64,000 nucleotides of DNA from an uncultured Acetatifactor sp. (GTDB lineage Bacteria; Bacillota; Clostridia; Lachnospirales; Lachnospiraceae), in the NCBI GenBank assembly GCA_904501885.1, contig CAJGCP010000009.1, positions 10,761-74,760 of the forward strand. The letters are read 5' to 3'. The position numbers were made by a program, and so were the translations under genes. The notes under the pieces were generated by a model. That model was not told where the DNA came from. It did not search any database and was given only the letters and a program-made list of their open reading frames with translations. Below, piece by piece: positions 1 to 9,334 of this stretch (positions are counted from its first letter, which is position 1; every line of letters begins with the position of its first letter).

Positions 1-99
1 ATAAAACCGATAAATGACACATTACATACCTCCATTTTCGGCATTGATACCGTTAAAATAAGCGATAGAGTAAAACTTACGTTGGAACACATTAAATAA
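1..99 (+). CDS. 3' end of an unidentified upstream gene (partial)
   Basis: The frame starting at base 1 is open for 32 codons and ends in TAA at 97-99. It could be the C-terminus of a protein that starts outside the window. The translated tail has an ordinary composition, but it is too short to assign to a family. A chance open frame of this length is also possible. Confidence 0.3.
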   Translation: MKPINDTLHTSIFGIDTVKISDRVKLTLEHIK

Positions 100-135
100 T
101 GTTATATTAGCAAAACTTGTCGAAATGAATAACAC

Positions 136-164
136 TTGACCATTTAGGGAACATTATCTATAAT
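136..164 (+). promoter_or_regulatory. Sigma-70 type promoter for the Fic gene
   Basis: The -35 hexamer TTGACC is at 136-141 and a perfect -10 TATAAT at 159-164, with a 17-bp spacer. Transcription would start near 171, about 28 bp before the ATG at 199. The Shine-Dalgarno AAAAGGAG is at 185-192. Confidence 0.75.
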
Positions 165-187
165 AAACTTATAGAAAGTTCCCTAAA
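143..187. repeat. Inverted repeat flanking the Fic promoter -10
   Basis: Two perfect 10-bp arms, TTTAGGGAAC (143-152) and GTTCCCTAAA (178-187), are 25 bp apart. They bracket the -10 element, and the right arm abuts the Shine-Dalgarno. The geometry suits a repressor binding site; which protein binds is unknown. Self-regulation by the Fic protein or an unseen partner is inference. Confidence 0.55.
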
Positions 188-198
188 AGGAGTTTGGT

Positions 199-1137
199 AT
201 GAACAATTACCCCGAAATATATGAATTATTGGAACAACGCGCCGATTTATATGCCAGACTTAAATTATTGGCTTATGACGGCACACCCGAAATAAAGGAA
301 AATCAGAGTGGGAAATATTTATACGTTCGTAAACGTGTTGGCAGCCGAGTAACATCAACCTATGTTGATGTATATTCCGATACGCTTTATCAGCTTTTGC
401 TTCGCAATAATGTAGAAGCAAAGGAACTGCGTAAGCAAATTCGTAAGGTTGAAAAATTGCTTGCCGAAAAAGGGTTCACAGAAAACGAATTATCTCCCGA
501 TGTGCTTTTGAATCTTGATTTTGCCCGAATGAATATGAAATTATCCATTTATGAGCAGGCGGTTTTAGAAGGTGTTGCAACCTCTTTTCCGCAAACCGAA
601 GATATTATTGAAAATGGTATAGTTAACGGTGTTACGGCAAGCGACGTACAGAAAATATTAAATCTTAAACATGCTTGGGAATTTATTTTAGACAAAGATG
701 TTTTGCAGGTGAAGAGTGATTATTCTATCCTTTGTCATATTGCAAAACTTGTAAACGAAGGATTTTTTGCAAGTGGAGGTAGAATTCGTGGTGTTCCCGT
801 TACTATCGGCGGCACTTCTTATATACCGCCTTTGCCGATAGAAACGATTGTTATAGAAAATATTTTAGAAATTATAAACCGCAATGATGAACCCATAAAT
901 ATTGCTATTGAGCTTTGTCTTTACTGTATGAAAACACAAATTTTCAATGATGGTAATAAGCGCGCTTCCGTAATATTTGCCAATCACTATTTAATTTCCA
1001 AAGCAGGCGGTTTGCTTGTCATCCCCGAAAATCACGTGTCTGAATTCAAGAAACTTTTAATCGGATATTACGAGGATAAAGACAACGGCGAAATCAAAGA
1101 ATTTTTAAAACAAAACTGTCATAGGAATTTCAGATAA
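199..1137 (+). CDS. Fic/Doc-family protein with Gln in place of the catalytic His
   Basis: This 312-residue protein has an N-terminal helical region (about 1-110) followed by a Fic fold. The signature loop reads QIFNDGNKRAS at residues 247-257. The canonical motif is HxFx(D/E)GN(G/K)RxxR; here the base His is Gln247 and the last Arg is also lost. The GNKR spelling is Doc-like. A segment near residue 118 (VLEGVATS) sits where Fic proteins carry the inhibitory E-G motif, but without the usual Ser/Thr. Fic enzymes AMPylate or, for Doc, phosphorylate proteins; without the His, classical AMP transfer is doubtful. The gene has its own promoter and looks more AT-rich than its neighbours, which could mean acquisition by transfer. 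The 18-bp gap to the next gene allows co-transcription. The family call is firm; activity is unknown. Confidence 0.85.
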   Translation: MNNYPEIYELLEQRADLYARLKLLAYDGTPEIKENQSGKYLYVRKRVGSRVTSTYVDVYSDTLYQLLLRNNVEAKELRKQIRKVEKLLAEKGFTENELSPDVLLNLDFARMNMKLSIYEQAVLEGVATSFPQTEDIIENGIVNGVTASDVQKILNLKHAWEFILDKDVLQVKSDYSILCHIAKLVNEGFFASGGRIRGVPVTIGGTSYIPPLPIETIVIENILEIINRNDEPINIAIELCLYCMKTQIFNDGNKRASVIFANHYLISKAGGLLVIPENHVSEFKKLLIGYYEDKDNGEIKEFLKQNCHRNFR

Positions 1138-1155
1138 CATAAAGGAGGATATCAT

Positions 1156-1794
1156 ATGTCAAACAATGCAATGATTTTCGGAGATAGCTACTCTACCTTT
1201 GAGGGATACAATCCTAAAGGCTATGCCACTTACTACTCCACCCAAGATCCCAACGAAACCGGTGTAACCAAGGTGGAAGAAACCTGGTGGCATCAAGTCA
1301 TGGAGGAAGGCAACTTCAACTTATTACATAACAACAGTTGGTCCGGCTCCACCATTTGCTACACAGGATATGACGGTGATTGTTCCCGTTCTTCTTCGTT
1401 TATCTATCGGTTAGAGCAAAAAATCGAAGAGGGCTTCTTTGCACAAAACCATGTTGACACTGTCTTTGTGATGGGAGCAACCAACGATGCATGGTGCGGT
1501 GCCGCTTGTGGCGAAATGAAATATGATGGTTTTGAGAAAAAAGAGCTTTACAATGTGCTACCTGCCATCTCCTATTTCTTCAAAGGACTGCGAGCGACTT
1601 TACCTCATGCCACCATCTATTGCATGATTAACGCAGATTACCTGTCACCTGAAATCACCAAAGGATTCCAAGATGCATGCAAAAAGTATGATTTGGTGGA
1701 GGTGTATATCTCAAACATTACTGCTACGGGAGGGCATCCAAACGTACAGGGTATGATAGACATTAAAAACGCTGTGATTAACGCACTGAAATAA
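1156..1794 (+). CDS. SGNH/GDSL-family hydrolase
   Basis: This 212-residue protein has no signal peptide and so is probably cytoplasmic. The nucleophile block FGDSYS is at residues 8-13 (Ser11), the GATND block is near residue 107, and the C-terminal His is in GGHPN near 196. The Asp that normally sits three residues before this His is not evident (TGGH instead of DxxH), so the triad may be a Ser-His dyad. The family covers esterases and acetyl-xylan or lysophospholipid hydrolases; the substrate cannot be told here. The ATG at 1156 has an AAAGGAGG Shine-Dalgarno about 7 bp upstream. It lies 18 bp after the Fic gene and is followed by a strong terminator. Confidence 0.85.
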   Translation: MSNNAMIFGDSYSTFEGYNPKGYATYYSTQDPNETGVTKVEETWWHQVMEEGNFNLLHNNSWSGSTICYTGYDGDCSRSSSFIYRLEQKIEEGFFAQNHVDTVFVMGATNDAWCGAACGEMKYDGFEKKELYNVLPAISYFFKGLRATLPHATIYCMINADYLSPEITKGFQDACKKYDLVEVYISNITATGGHPNVQGMIDIKNAVINALK

Positions 1795-1830
1795 TATTTT
1801 AAAATCAGATTACTTATTAAATACACAATA

Positions 1831-1866
1831 AAAATCTGCAGGTATAACACCTGCAGATTTTTTATT
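1831..1866. terminator. Bidirectional rho-independent terminator
   Basis: The arms AAAATCTGCAGGT (1831-1843) and ACCTGCAGATTTT (1849-1861) pair perfectly over a 5-nt loop. A T-run follows on the plus strand and an A-run precedes it. It can end transcripts from both the SGNH gene and the convergent lipoprotein gene. Confidence 0.9.
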
Positions 1867-1883
1867 TTCTTTTGTTCAATTGA

Positions 1884-4800
1884 TTATGATGTGGGCTCTG
1901 CATCGGTACTGTAAATCTTCACGTTATCCAAATAAAATCTGGTATCCAAACTTTCCACACCTTCTCCTAATGTTTCCTTCAGAGATGTAAAACGAAGATT
2001 CTTCAGTGCAGGAGTATGATTCTCTCCTCCAAATAATGCAGCTACATTGCTTTCCACCAATTGACCATTCAAATAATAGGTATACTTCTTGGTAGCTCTA
2101 TCGATTACCAATTTCATATGCACGAACTGGCCCTTGGTATAGTCTGCTTTCTTCTGTCTCAGCGAAGAGTCAATATTTCGATACAATCCGTCATCATAAA
2201 GTCTAAATTGTGCGATGCTGAAATTATCTATGCCGCCGAAACGAATCTCGTATCCTTCCGTCTTTGCATCTGCTCCCACAATTGCCATGTCAAATTCTGC
2301 CACCACATATTTCTGGGAATCTACAGGACTTCCGAGAGGAAGCTGCTTGTCATCATTAATTCTAATGAAATAGGGCAGATTGTAAAACTTCTCATCAACA
2401 GAGGTACATACACCCAGTTCCACACAATGGTCATTTGCCGCTGCACCTGCGAAAACAGCATTCTTCGCTACAACAACTCCTCTATCATGGTGAAAACTCA
2501 GATTCCAATCGCTGGCCCATCCATCACCACTAAGCTTGTGCGCCAACTTGCCAATCTCAAACTCATCAAACGAGGTATTGATTGCATAAGGCTCAGCTAC
2601 CGGTGCTTCTGTAGGTGCTACAGTAGGCGCAGGCGTGGCCGGTGCTTCTGTAGGTGCCTCCGTTGCCACAGGTGCCGTAGTAGGTGCCGCAGTGGCTTCC
2701 GGTGCCACGGTGGGCGCCGGTGTTGCCAAAGGACTTTCATTGGTTACATATACTTCTATATTATCTAGGTAGAATGCTTCATCAAAACTTTCTACACCTT
2801 CCTCCAAGGTCACCGTCAGTGCCTGAATGAACAGGTACTTCACAGCAGGTGTCTGGTGTGCACCACTGAACTGGGCTGTGATATTGCTCTCTACCAACTG
2901 ACCATTCCAGAAATAGGAATACTTCTTGGTCTCTCTGTCAAGCACCCATTTCAGATGTCCAACTGTTCCCTTAGTGTATGCATTCTTACTATCAGCACGT
3001 AACGATGTTACTGTGGAGGAATCCAAGTGTCTTCCTAAGTGGTCTGCGTACAACTTGAAATTGGTCAATCCATAGTTGCCGTCACCGCCGATACGGATTG
3101 CATATCCTGTGGGATGGGTCTGTGTACCGCCACCATTCAATGCCATATCCATCTCTACCACAAGATATTTCTCATCGGTCACAGTTTCACCAAGGGGATA
3201 CCACTTCTCCTCATTGATGTTAATGTAGGCGGTAGAGTTATATTTGTAAGTATCTGCAGAAGTTGCAGGTCTTACCTCATATACCATATCTGTACTCGCC
3301 GCAGTAGCATCTAATGCATCCTTCTTTGCTACCACCTGACCTTTGTTATGATTGAAGGAGATACCCCACTTTCCGATCCAGAAATCTCCGGAAATGGAGC
3401 CAATCTGAGTACCTGCTTCATACGCATCAAAATCCATATCTACAATCACAGGAGTGTACGTAGGTGCTGCAGTAGGCTCTGCGGTGGGTGCTGCTGTCGC
3501 TGCAGGTGCCACAGTGGCTTCAGGAGCACTAGTGGGCGCCGCAGTAGGTGCAGGCGTTGCTGTGGGTGCATTGGGATCTGCAGTAGGCATACCGGGGATT
3601 GCATCCAATTCGTACATCTTTACATTATCTACATACAACTTGGAATCAATACCCTCGTCACCTTTCAGTACACTGAAACAGATGGTACCCAATTCCGGCG
3701 TGGTTGCAAATAAAGGTGCTTTGTCTGCAATAACCAACTCGTTATTCCAATAGAAGTTGAACTTCTTGGTCTGCTTATCCACGATAACCATCACCTTACC
3801 GAACTGGCCTTTGGTATAAGGACGGATAGTTCTGCTATCATTGTTACTGGAATCGCTTCTTGCAGCAATCTGTGTGTCCGTGATATGAAGGGTTGCCACA
3901 GAATGATAACCGCCGGACAAATGTCTTGCCAACTGAATCACATAACCCTGTGTTCTCTCGTCTGCTCCGGCAATTGCCAATTCCATTTCCACAGCCACAT
4001 ATCTGCTGCCAAATGCCTTATCGCCAAGTACAAAGGACTTTGCAATGTCCAAATTGAAGCGATATGCCGTATCTTTATCAGACTGCGGTGTGAACTCAAC
4101 CATCATATCTGTCGCCGTTGCACTTGCATCAACCAGATTTCTCTTGACTACCTTACTGTATCCGGACCCGGAGGTAGAGTAATGGTCATCAAATCTGTTA
4201 CGGAACAAGCCATTCTCAGGCCACTCATCAAAGGTCTGGTCGATGGGATAAGGATGAGGTGTTGCCGTAGGTGCCGGAGTTGCTGTAGGCACAGGTACAT
4301 TGGTAGGTCTGGGAGTAGGCTCCTCGGAAACAGGTGCTGTGTAGACCTTCAAATTATCCAGGTACAATTTCGCATCAAGGTCTCGTGTATTATCCTGCAT
4401 AGGTCCAATCAGAACCGTACCAAAATCCGGTACATTTGCAAGCACAGGCGCACATGCCTTTTCTATCATGACACCGTTGATGTAGTAACTTGTTGTCTTG
4501 GTCTTCTTGTTTACCACAATCTTCATGTGGTTGAATTCACCCTTTGTAACAGCGGTACGAAGGGTACCATCTGTTGTATTGGTAGAATCTATAAATCTGT
4601 ATACTTCTTTGTCATTGATGACAAACTTATTGATAGACCTGGTACCGGTAGGATAATGCTGTGCCATTGCAAGCACAAATCCTTTATAATTGGAACTTGT
4701 ACCGGATACTGCAAAGTCAAATTCCATGACAACATTTTCATCCACCGCGCCATCACCAAGCACATGAGCCACAGAAGTATCCAATGTAAATCTCAAGTTA

Positions 4801-7800
4801 CCGTCCATAGGGCACTCAGGATTGGTCTGTACCATGAATACCTTATCCGTAGCAGCAGCCGTAGGGTCAATCTCGGTCTTGGGTACCACCTTCTGATAAT
4901 CCCACATATAACTGTTTACTACAGAACCATAATAATCTGTAACCATAGATGAATGTGTAGTGCCATCAGGATACTTATCAAAGTTCTCATCAATAGGATT
5001 GCTAATCCACTCCGGTTCCGGTGTAGCATCAGGCACCACTTCCTGACTCATCATTTCGGTATACGCTGCACGGGTCAATTTATACACCTTCAAATTGTCC
5101 ATGAACATTTCCGCATTGGATTCGTGCTCTTCTCGCATGGTAGTATATCGGATACAACCAAAGTCAGGCGCATTTTCATGGAAGAAAGGAACATCCTTCT
5201 CCAACAATTCGCCGTTGATGTAGTAGTTGAATGTCTTATTCTTCATATCCATTGCAACTACCAAATGGACAAACTCTCCATCCGGCATTTTGCGTCTGGT
5301 ACCCACATTCAGACTGGAAGAATTGATTCTACGGATAATCGTATTATCAGGTGTAATCAGGAAACTTGCAATGTTGTGATACAAATCGCTGGCAGGCAAT
5401 CTGGTCAAAACAACCTCAAATCCGTTGTCCTTCTCCTTCATGTTCTTCACTGCCAATTCCATTTCCACAATGGCAATCTTATCATCTGCTTCCTCTCCCG
5501 CAGGAATCTTGGTCTCCTTTGCGAGATAGAGATACGCATTTGCCTTCAAATACTTTTCATGTCTATAAGGGAATCTGATACATCCATAACCCTCATAATC
5601 CGGTCTTACCCAGTTCTTAGGCACTACCTTCCACTCGTTTAAGTAACCCTCGCGGGAAGTACCGTTGATAAACCAGGAAAACTTCTCATCGCCCAAATTG
5701 TCAAGCAATGTATTTAATTTGTGGTTAAAGTTATCATTCACAATGTACTCAATATAGTCATTGTCAATCTGAATGGTGTATTCCACTTCACAGCCTTCTA
5801 CCTTCAATGTCGCCGCTCCGGGCAATGCTGCAGGTAATGTTACCTGTACGGGCGCACCGCTGTAGCTGTTCGCTGTAATGGTGGGAACCTGTGTCACACC
5901 CTTATCCAAGTTGATTTCATATTCCAAAATGCTTGCATTAAAGCCATCCAAAAGTGCTCCGTTGATGGTGATATCCTTAATCATCCAGTCACTCTTCTCA
6001 GAGACAATTACATCAATATAAGAATAGATTCCATCAATCTCAGCTACAATCTTCGCTGTGCCAGTACCTACCGGGTACAACCTACCCATTGCATCCACTT
6101 CCACTACGGAACAGTCTGCAGATTCCCAAGTGATTTTCTGGTTGTCCGCATCGTAAGGAGTAAACTCCAGGTTCAATTTCTGTACCTTCAATTCCACATA
6201 GCGTGCCACTTCTGCAAGGATGTCAGCTGCCATAGCTTTGGTTACATCCGTCTTAGGATCAAAGGTTTCATCATCGATATCTACCATCAGACGATAGTTG
6301 GTACATACATCTGCATAAGGAAGCGCCCAACCTGCAATCTGATCTTTGTCAGTGATACGATACAATGCATCTACAATATAGTAATTATCCTGACTGGGAT
6401 CCACTGCTTCCAAAGCAAGTACTACCATGGATGCGGCTTCTTCTCTGGTGATAATTTTTTCAGGTTCAAAATTGGTGCTTGCAAAGTTTTCATCAATGAC
6501 ACCTGCGGCATATACTGCACAGATGTCTTCATAGTTCGCGTTTCCGGTGGTAACATCTGCGTAGGGCAGAGTAACATTTGCGTCATGCTCATACCCAAAG
6601 AGTCTTGCCACCATTCCTGCAAACTCCCCACGAGTCACATGGGCTGCGGGCTGATATGCACCATCAGGCTCACCTGTCACTACACCAAGGGACGCCATCT
6701 GACGGATCGCATGAGCCTCTTCCACGCCTTCAAGGTCGTTAAAGTTTACCTTAGGGTCCATATCTACTACGACGGTCTCGGTCTCAGCTTCAAATCCCGC
6801 CTTCTTTACCTTCACCTTAGAACGGCCATACAAATGGGTGGTTTCCGGTGTCTGTCCTTGACCTTCCACAATCCAGTCAATGCCGTTATGGCTCAGGTCA
6901 AAATTGATTTCATCTACGAAACCTCTTGCCATTGCCTCTACACAGAACACCGCATACATATGTGTGGTATCAAACTTCAGATAGGGCGCCTTGGAACTGG
7001 AGATAAACATACCGATCTCCGGATTGTAACCGGACTTCACGATATTATCTCCTATACGCAGTGCCAAATTATAATACTGCTCATTTCCGGAGTACTTATA
7101 CAGCATAACTGCCGTCAAAGCCATCTCAGCACTTGAAGCAGTTGTATTTAGGTTTACATCTACATTTTCACCCAAGGAAGTTCCCAGGTCTCCTAACCCT
7201 TCGAATCTGCAGAAGGTACGGATTGCTTCCCACAATCTCTGCTTCAAATCTGCATCTTCAGGCTTCAAAATGTTGTAACTTTCAATGGCGCCGAGCATTA
7301 CACCAACCCAAACACCTTCTTGCTCTGCAAAGCTCTTACCTTCGGCGATATAATATCCACCCTTGGTGGCAACCAGTTTTTTACCGCCGTCGCCTTCATT
7401 GACGTCTGTACCGTCATTCATCATAGGAGTATTATAAATGTGCTTCTCCTGATTATATACATAATCCACGAAGCCCTTCATATTCAATTTAATGAAGTCA
7501 TATACCTTCTCATCGCCGCTCCAACGGTACATCTCTACATAGTCCTGGGGACCATATCCCATGGAACTCTTGGTGGTATCTCGGCGGACAAATGCATTCT
7601 GACCGGCAATTCTGAAGTCTTCCATAGTAGCGGTCTTGAAATCAAATCCGTTGTCCATCACGAAATCTGCACCAAGGAAGCTGTGCAGGAATCTGTCGCC
7701 AATGTATCCGCCACCGTCAATGTTATTACCGTACTGGGGGCCAATCAATCCTGTCTCCAGGTTCATAATGCCGATATATTTATCCAACATTCTTTCGCCC

Positions 7801-9146
7801 CAGACCTGGTACTTAGGGTCACCGGTTTTTTCCGTCAGGAAGTACATCATTTCCATCATATCGTTACCGGTACAAAGGAACGGAACTTCATTGGATGCCA
7901 CATAGGGATCCGGATTGGTATAAGGTGTATCCCAAATAGTCGCTCCATCCACATCCTTGTCCCAATATCCATGACGGTTCATGGTCAATGCGCTCCAATC
8001 ATAAATATGAGCAATCCAATATCCCTCAATGAATCTCTTACAACCTTCGGGATCCGCTTCCCAGAACAATTCCAAGGGAATCTGTCCATCCTTGGTCTCA
8101 TGGTAAGCCAAAGATTTCTTCTCACTCATCAAATCTATCAGGTTATGTACCGTACCATAAACCAGACCATGCTTGTCATGCAATGTGGGGTCCATGAAAC
8201 GTTCTCTGATCTGCTCATAGGCAGCATCACGATATTTTTCCTCCCCGGTCATCATGGTCAAGCCATCTAACATTTTCAGCAGGTTTGCCTGTCCCAAAAA
8301 GTTCGTAACCACAAATTCATTGGAGGATCCCCTACTCCAAATAGCAGGTTCTAAGGTATCTACATTCAAACCATCCACAAACAGTTTAGGATAGCGTGCG
8401 CCTTCCAGGTTTCGGCCATATTTCAATGCCATATCTGCATGAGAAATCAGCGCCTCCATTCTGGTGCTGGGTCCGCGCACAATTACATCATGACTCATCA
8501 TATATTCTCTGGAGGTCTTATCTGCCATATCCACATAACCTGCTGCAGTACCGGCAGTTTTGCCCTCGTTGATACCATGATTTACATAATGAGCGATAAT
8601 GGCATTTACATCATCACCAAAAGCTTCCTTTACATCCGGATAGGCTTCCGCATACGCCCAGGGATCAAAAAGCTTACCTTCATCTCTGCCCTCGTACAGA
8701 CCATGGGTCAGATAGTGGTCTACATAGCCATCCCAATCATCGCCATACACTGCCTGTAAATCTTTGTAGGCCTTTCTGTATTCTTCCACATTCAAAATCT
8801 TGTGTACCCAGTCTCTACCGGAAGGCAAGGTCACTTTAGATACTGTGGTAATTTCTTCTTCAGTGATTACCGCCTCGGGGGTAACCGCTTCCGGCTCGTG
8901 CATATCCTGCTCCGGCACCGGCTCCACAAGTACATCTTCTATCGTCTCCTCACCACTTGCTTCCTCTGAAGCAAGTTCCTGCTCCAAAGAAGGCAATAAC
9001 TCTGCCAATTCTTCCTCTGTGATGTCAGAAGGTATGGAAACTCCGGACGGAATCTCTACCCCTTCAGGTACCTGACATCCGGTAAGAACCATGGACAAGG
9101 TTAACATAAGTGCCAAAATACTTGTCAGTCTCTTCGTCAGTCTCAT
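1884..9146 (-). CDS. Giant multidomain surface lipoprotein with carbohydrate-active architecture (copy 1)
   Basis: This 2420-residue protein opens with a lipoprotein signal peptide (lipobox LTGC, Cys24). An acidic stretch follows, then two tandem repeats of about 45 residues (about 111-202; pattern YxxxYxDl...HYlxHGxxEG). A helix-rich region (about 203-805) resembles the alpha/alpha-toroid folds of polysaccharide lyases and glycoside hydrolases, but I cannot assign a family. Next come three SLH-like motifs (about 805-982), a bacterial Ig-like (BIG2) domain, a cadherin-like sandwich, and five LamG-like sandwiches (about 1125-1359, 1375-1602, 1632-1845, 1899-2135, 2185-2415), each ending in a YxDNxxxY strand. 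Pro/Thr/Ala-rich linkers join the last ones. It is presumably anchored outside the membrane to bind and cleave a polysaccharide. The start has GGAGGAG upstream. It is paralogous to the next gene. Confidence 0.8.
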   Translation of the reverse strand: MRLTKRLTSILALMLTLSMVLTGCQVPEGVEIPSGVSIPSDITEEELAELLPSLEQELASEEASGEETIEDVLVEPVPEQDMHEPEAVTPEAVITEEEITTVSKVTLPSGRDWVHKILNVEEYRKAYKDLQAVYGDDWDGYVDHYLTHGLYEGRDEGKLFDPWAYAEAYPDVKEAFGDDVNAIIAHYVNHGINEGKTAGTAAGYVDMADKTSREYMMSHDVIVRGPSTRMEALISHADMALKYGRNLEGARYPKLFVDGLNVDTLEPAIWSRGSSNEFVVTNFLGQANLLKMLDGLTMMTGEEKYRDAAYEQIRERFMDPTLHDKHGLVYGTVHNLIDLMSEKKSLAYHETKDGQIPLELFWEADPEGCKRFIEGYWIAHIYDWSALTMNRHGYWDKDVDGATIWDTPYTNPDPYVASNEVPFLCTGNDMMEMMYFLTEKTGDPKYQVWGERMLDKYIGIMNLETGLIGPQYGNNIDGGGYIGDRFLHSFLGADFVMDNGFDFKTATMEDFRIAGQNAFVRRDTTKSSMGYGPQDYVEMYRWSGDEKVYDFIKLNMKGFVDYVYNQEKHIYNTPMMNDGTDVNEGDGGKKLVATKGGYYIAEGKSFAEQEGVWVGVMLGAIESYNILKPEDADLKQRLWEAIRTFCRFEGLGDLGTSLGENVDVNLNTTASSAEMALTAVMLYKYSGNEQYYNLALRIGDNIVKSGYNPEIGMFISSSKAPYLKFDTTHMYAVFCVEAMARGFVDEINFDLSHNGIDWIVEGQGQTPETTHLYGRSKVKVKKAGFEAETETVVVDMDPKVNFNDLEGVEEAHAIRQMASLGVVTGEPDGAYQPAAHVTRGEFAGMVARLFGYEHDANVTLPYADVTTGNANYEDICAVYAAGVIDENFASTNFEPEKIITREEAASMVVLALEAVDPSQDNYYIVDALYRITDKDQIAGWALPYADVCTNYRLMVDIDDETFDPKTDVTKAMAADILAEVARYVELKVQKLNLEFTPYDADNQKITWESADCSVVEVDAMGRLYPVGTGTAKIVAEIDGIYSYIDVIVSEKSDWMIKDITINGALLDGFNASILEYEINLDKGVTQVPTITANSYSGAPVQVTLPAALPGAATLKVEGCEVEYTIQIDNDYIEYIVNDNFNHKLNTLLDNLGDEKFSWFINGTSREGYLNEWKVVPKNWVRPDYEGYGCIRFPYRHEKYLKANAYLYLAKETKIPAGEEADDKIAIVEMELAVKNMKEKDNGFEVVLTRLPASDLYHNIASFLITPDNTIIRRINSSSLNVGTRRKMPDGEFVHLVVAMDMKNKTFNYYINGELLEKDVPFFHENAPDFGCIRYTTMREEHESNAEMFMDNLKVYKLTRAAYTEMMSQEVVPDATPEPEWISNPIDENFDKYPDGTTHSSMVTDYYGSVVNSYMWDYQKVVPKTEIDPTAAATDKVFMVQTNPECPMDGNLRFTLDTSVAHVLGDGAVDENVVMEFDFAVSGTSSNYKGFVLAMAQHYPTGTRSINKFVINDKEVYRFIDSTNTTDGTLRTAVTKGEFNHMKIVVNKKTKTTSYYINGVMIEKACAPVLANVPDFGTVLIGPMQDNTRDLDAKLYLDNLKVYTAPVSEEPTPRPTNVPVPTATPAPTATPHPYPIDQTFDEWPENGLFRNRFDDHYSTSGSGYSKVVKRNLVDASATATDMMVEFTPQSDKDTAYRFNLDIAKSFVLGDKAFGSRYVAVEMELAIAGADERTQGYVIQLARHLSGGYHSVATLHITDTQIAARSDSSNNDSRTIRPYTKGQFGKVMVIVDKQTKKFNFYWNNELVIADKAPLFATTPELGTICFSVLKGDEGIDSKLYVDNVKMYELDAIPGMPTADPNAPTATPAPTAAPTSAPEATVAPAATAAPTAEPTAAPTYTPVIVDMDFDAYEAGTQIGSISGDFWIGKWGISFNHNKGQVVAKKDALDATAASTDMVYEVRPATSADTYKYNSTAYININEEKWYPLGETVTDEKYLVVEMDMALNGGGTQTHPTGYAIRIGGDGNYGLTNFKLYADHLGRHLDSSTVTSLRADSKNAYTKGTVGHLKWVLDRETKKYSYFWNGQLVESNITAQFSGAHQTPAVKYLFIQALTVTLEEGVESFDEAFYLDNIEVYVTNESPLATPAPTVAPEATAAPTTAPVATEAPTEAPATPAPTVAPTEAPVAEPYAINTSFDEFEIGKLAHKLSGDGWASDWNLSFHHDRGVVVAKNAVFAGAAANDHCVELGVCTSVDEKFYNLPYFIRINDDKQLPLGSPVDSQKYVVAEFDMAIVGADAKTEGYEIRFGGIDNFSIAQFRLYDDGLYRNIDSSLRQKKADYTKGQFVHMKLVIDRATKKYTYYLNGQLVESNVAALFGGENHTPALKNLRFTSLKETLGEGVESLDTRFYLDNVKIYSTDAEPTS

Positions 9147-9209
9147 ACTTCTCTCCTCCTCAATACATTATTTATTCAGATAATATGCCTATCATAAATC
9201 ATCTAATTC

Positions 9210-9239
9210 ATTTTACCATTAAATTATTGTTCTTTTCAA
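9210..9239 (-). promoter_or_regulatory. Promoter of lipoprotein copy 1
   Basis: On the minus strand TTGAAA (9234-9239) and TAAAAT (9210-9215) are separated by 18 bp, upstream of the start at 9146. The site lies beyond the terminator of copy 2, so the two giants can be transcribed separately. Confidence 0.5.
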
Positions 9240-9275
9240 CGCACTATTCTGCTGTTTTTTAGCATATTTCTGCTA

Positions 9276-9303
9276 AAAAGGCACCTTCCAAAGGAAGATG
9301 CCT
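9276..9303 (-). terminator. Rho-independent terminator of lipoprotein copy 2
   Basis: Read on the minus strand, arms of 11 nt (9293-9303 and 9279-9289, one G-T pair) close over a 3-nt loop and are followed by TTTTTA. A second hairpin (9256-9264 with 9271-9279) abuts it. Confidence 0.8.
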
Positions 9304-9334
9304 CTCTTAGTTATAATCATTTTATTTAAACTTT

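Noticed and set aside
2580..4330. DNA tandem repeats or CRISPR-like units in the Pro/Thr/Ala codon stretches
   Set aside because: They are coding linkers between LamG-like domains, in frame and of irregular length, with no constant spacers.
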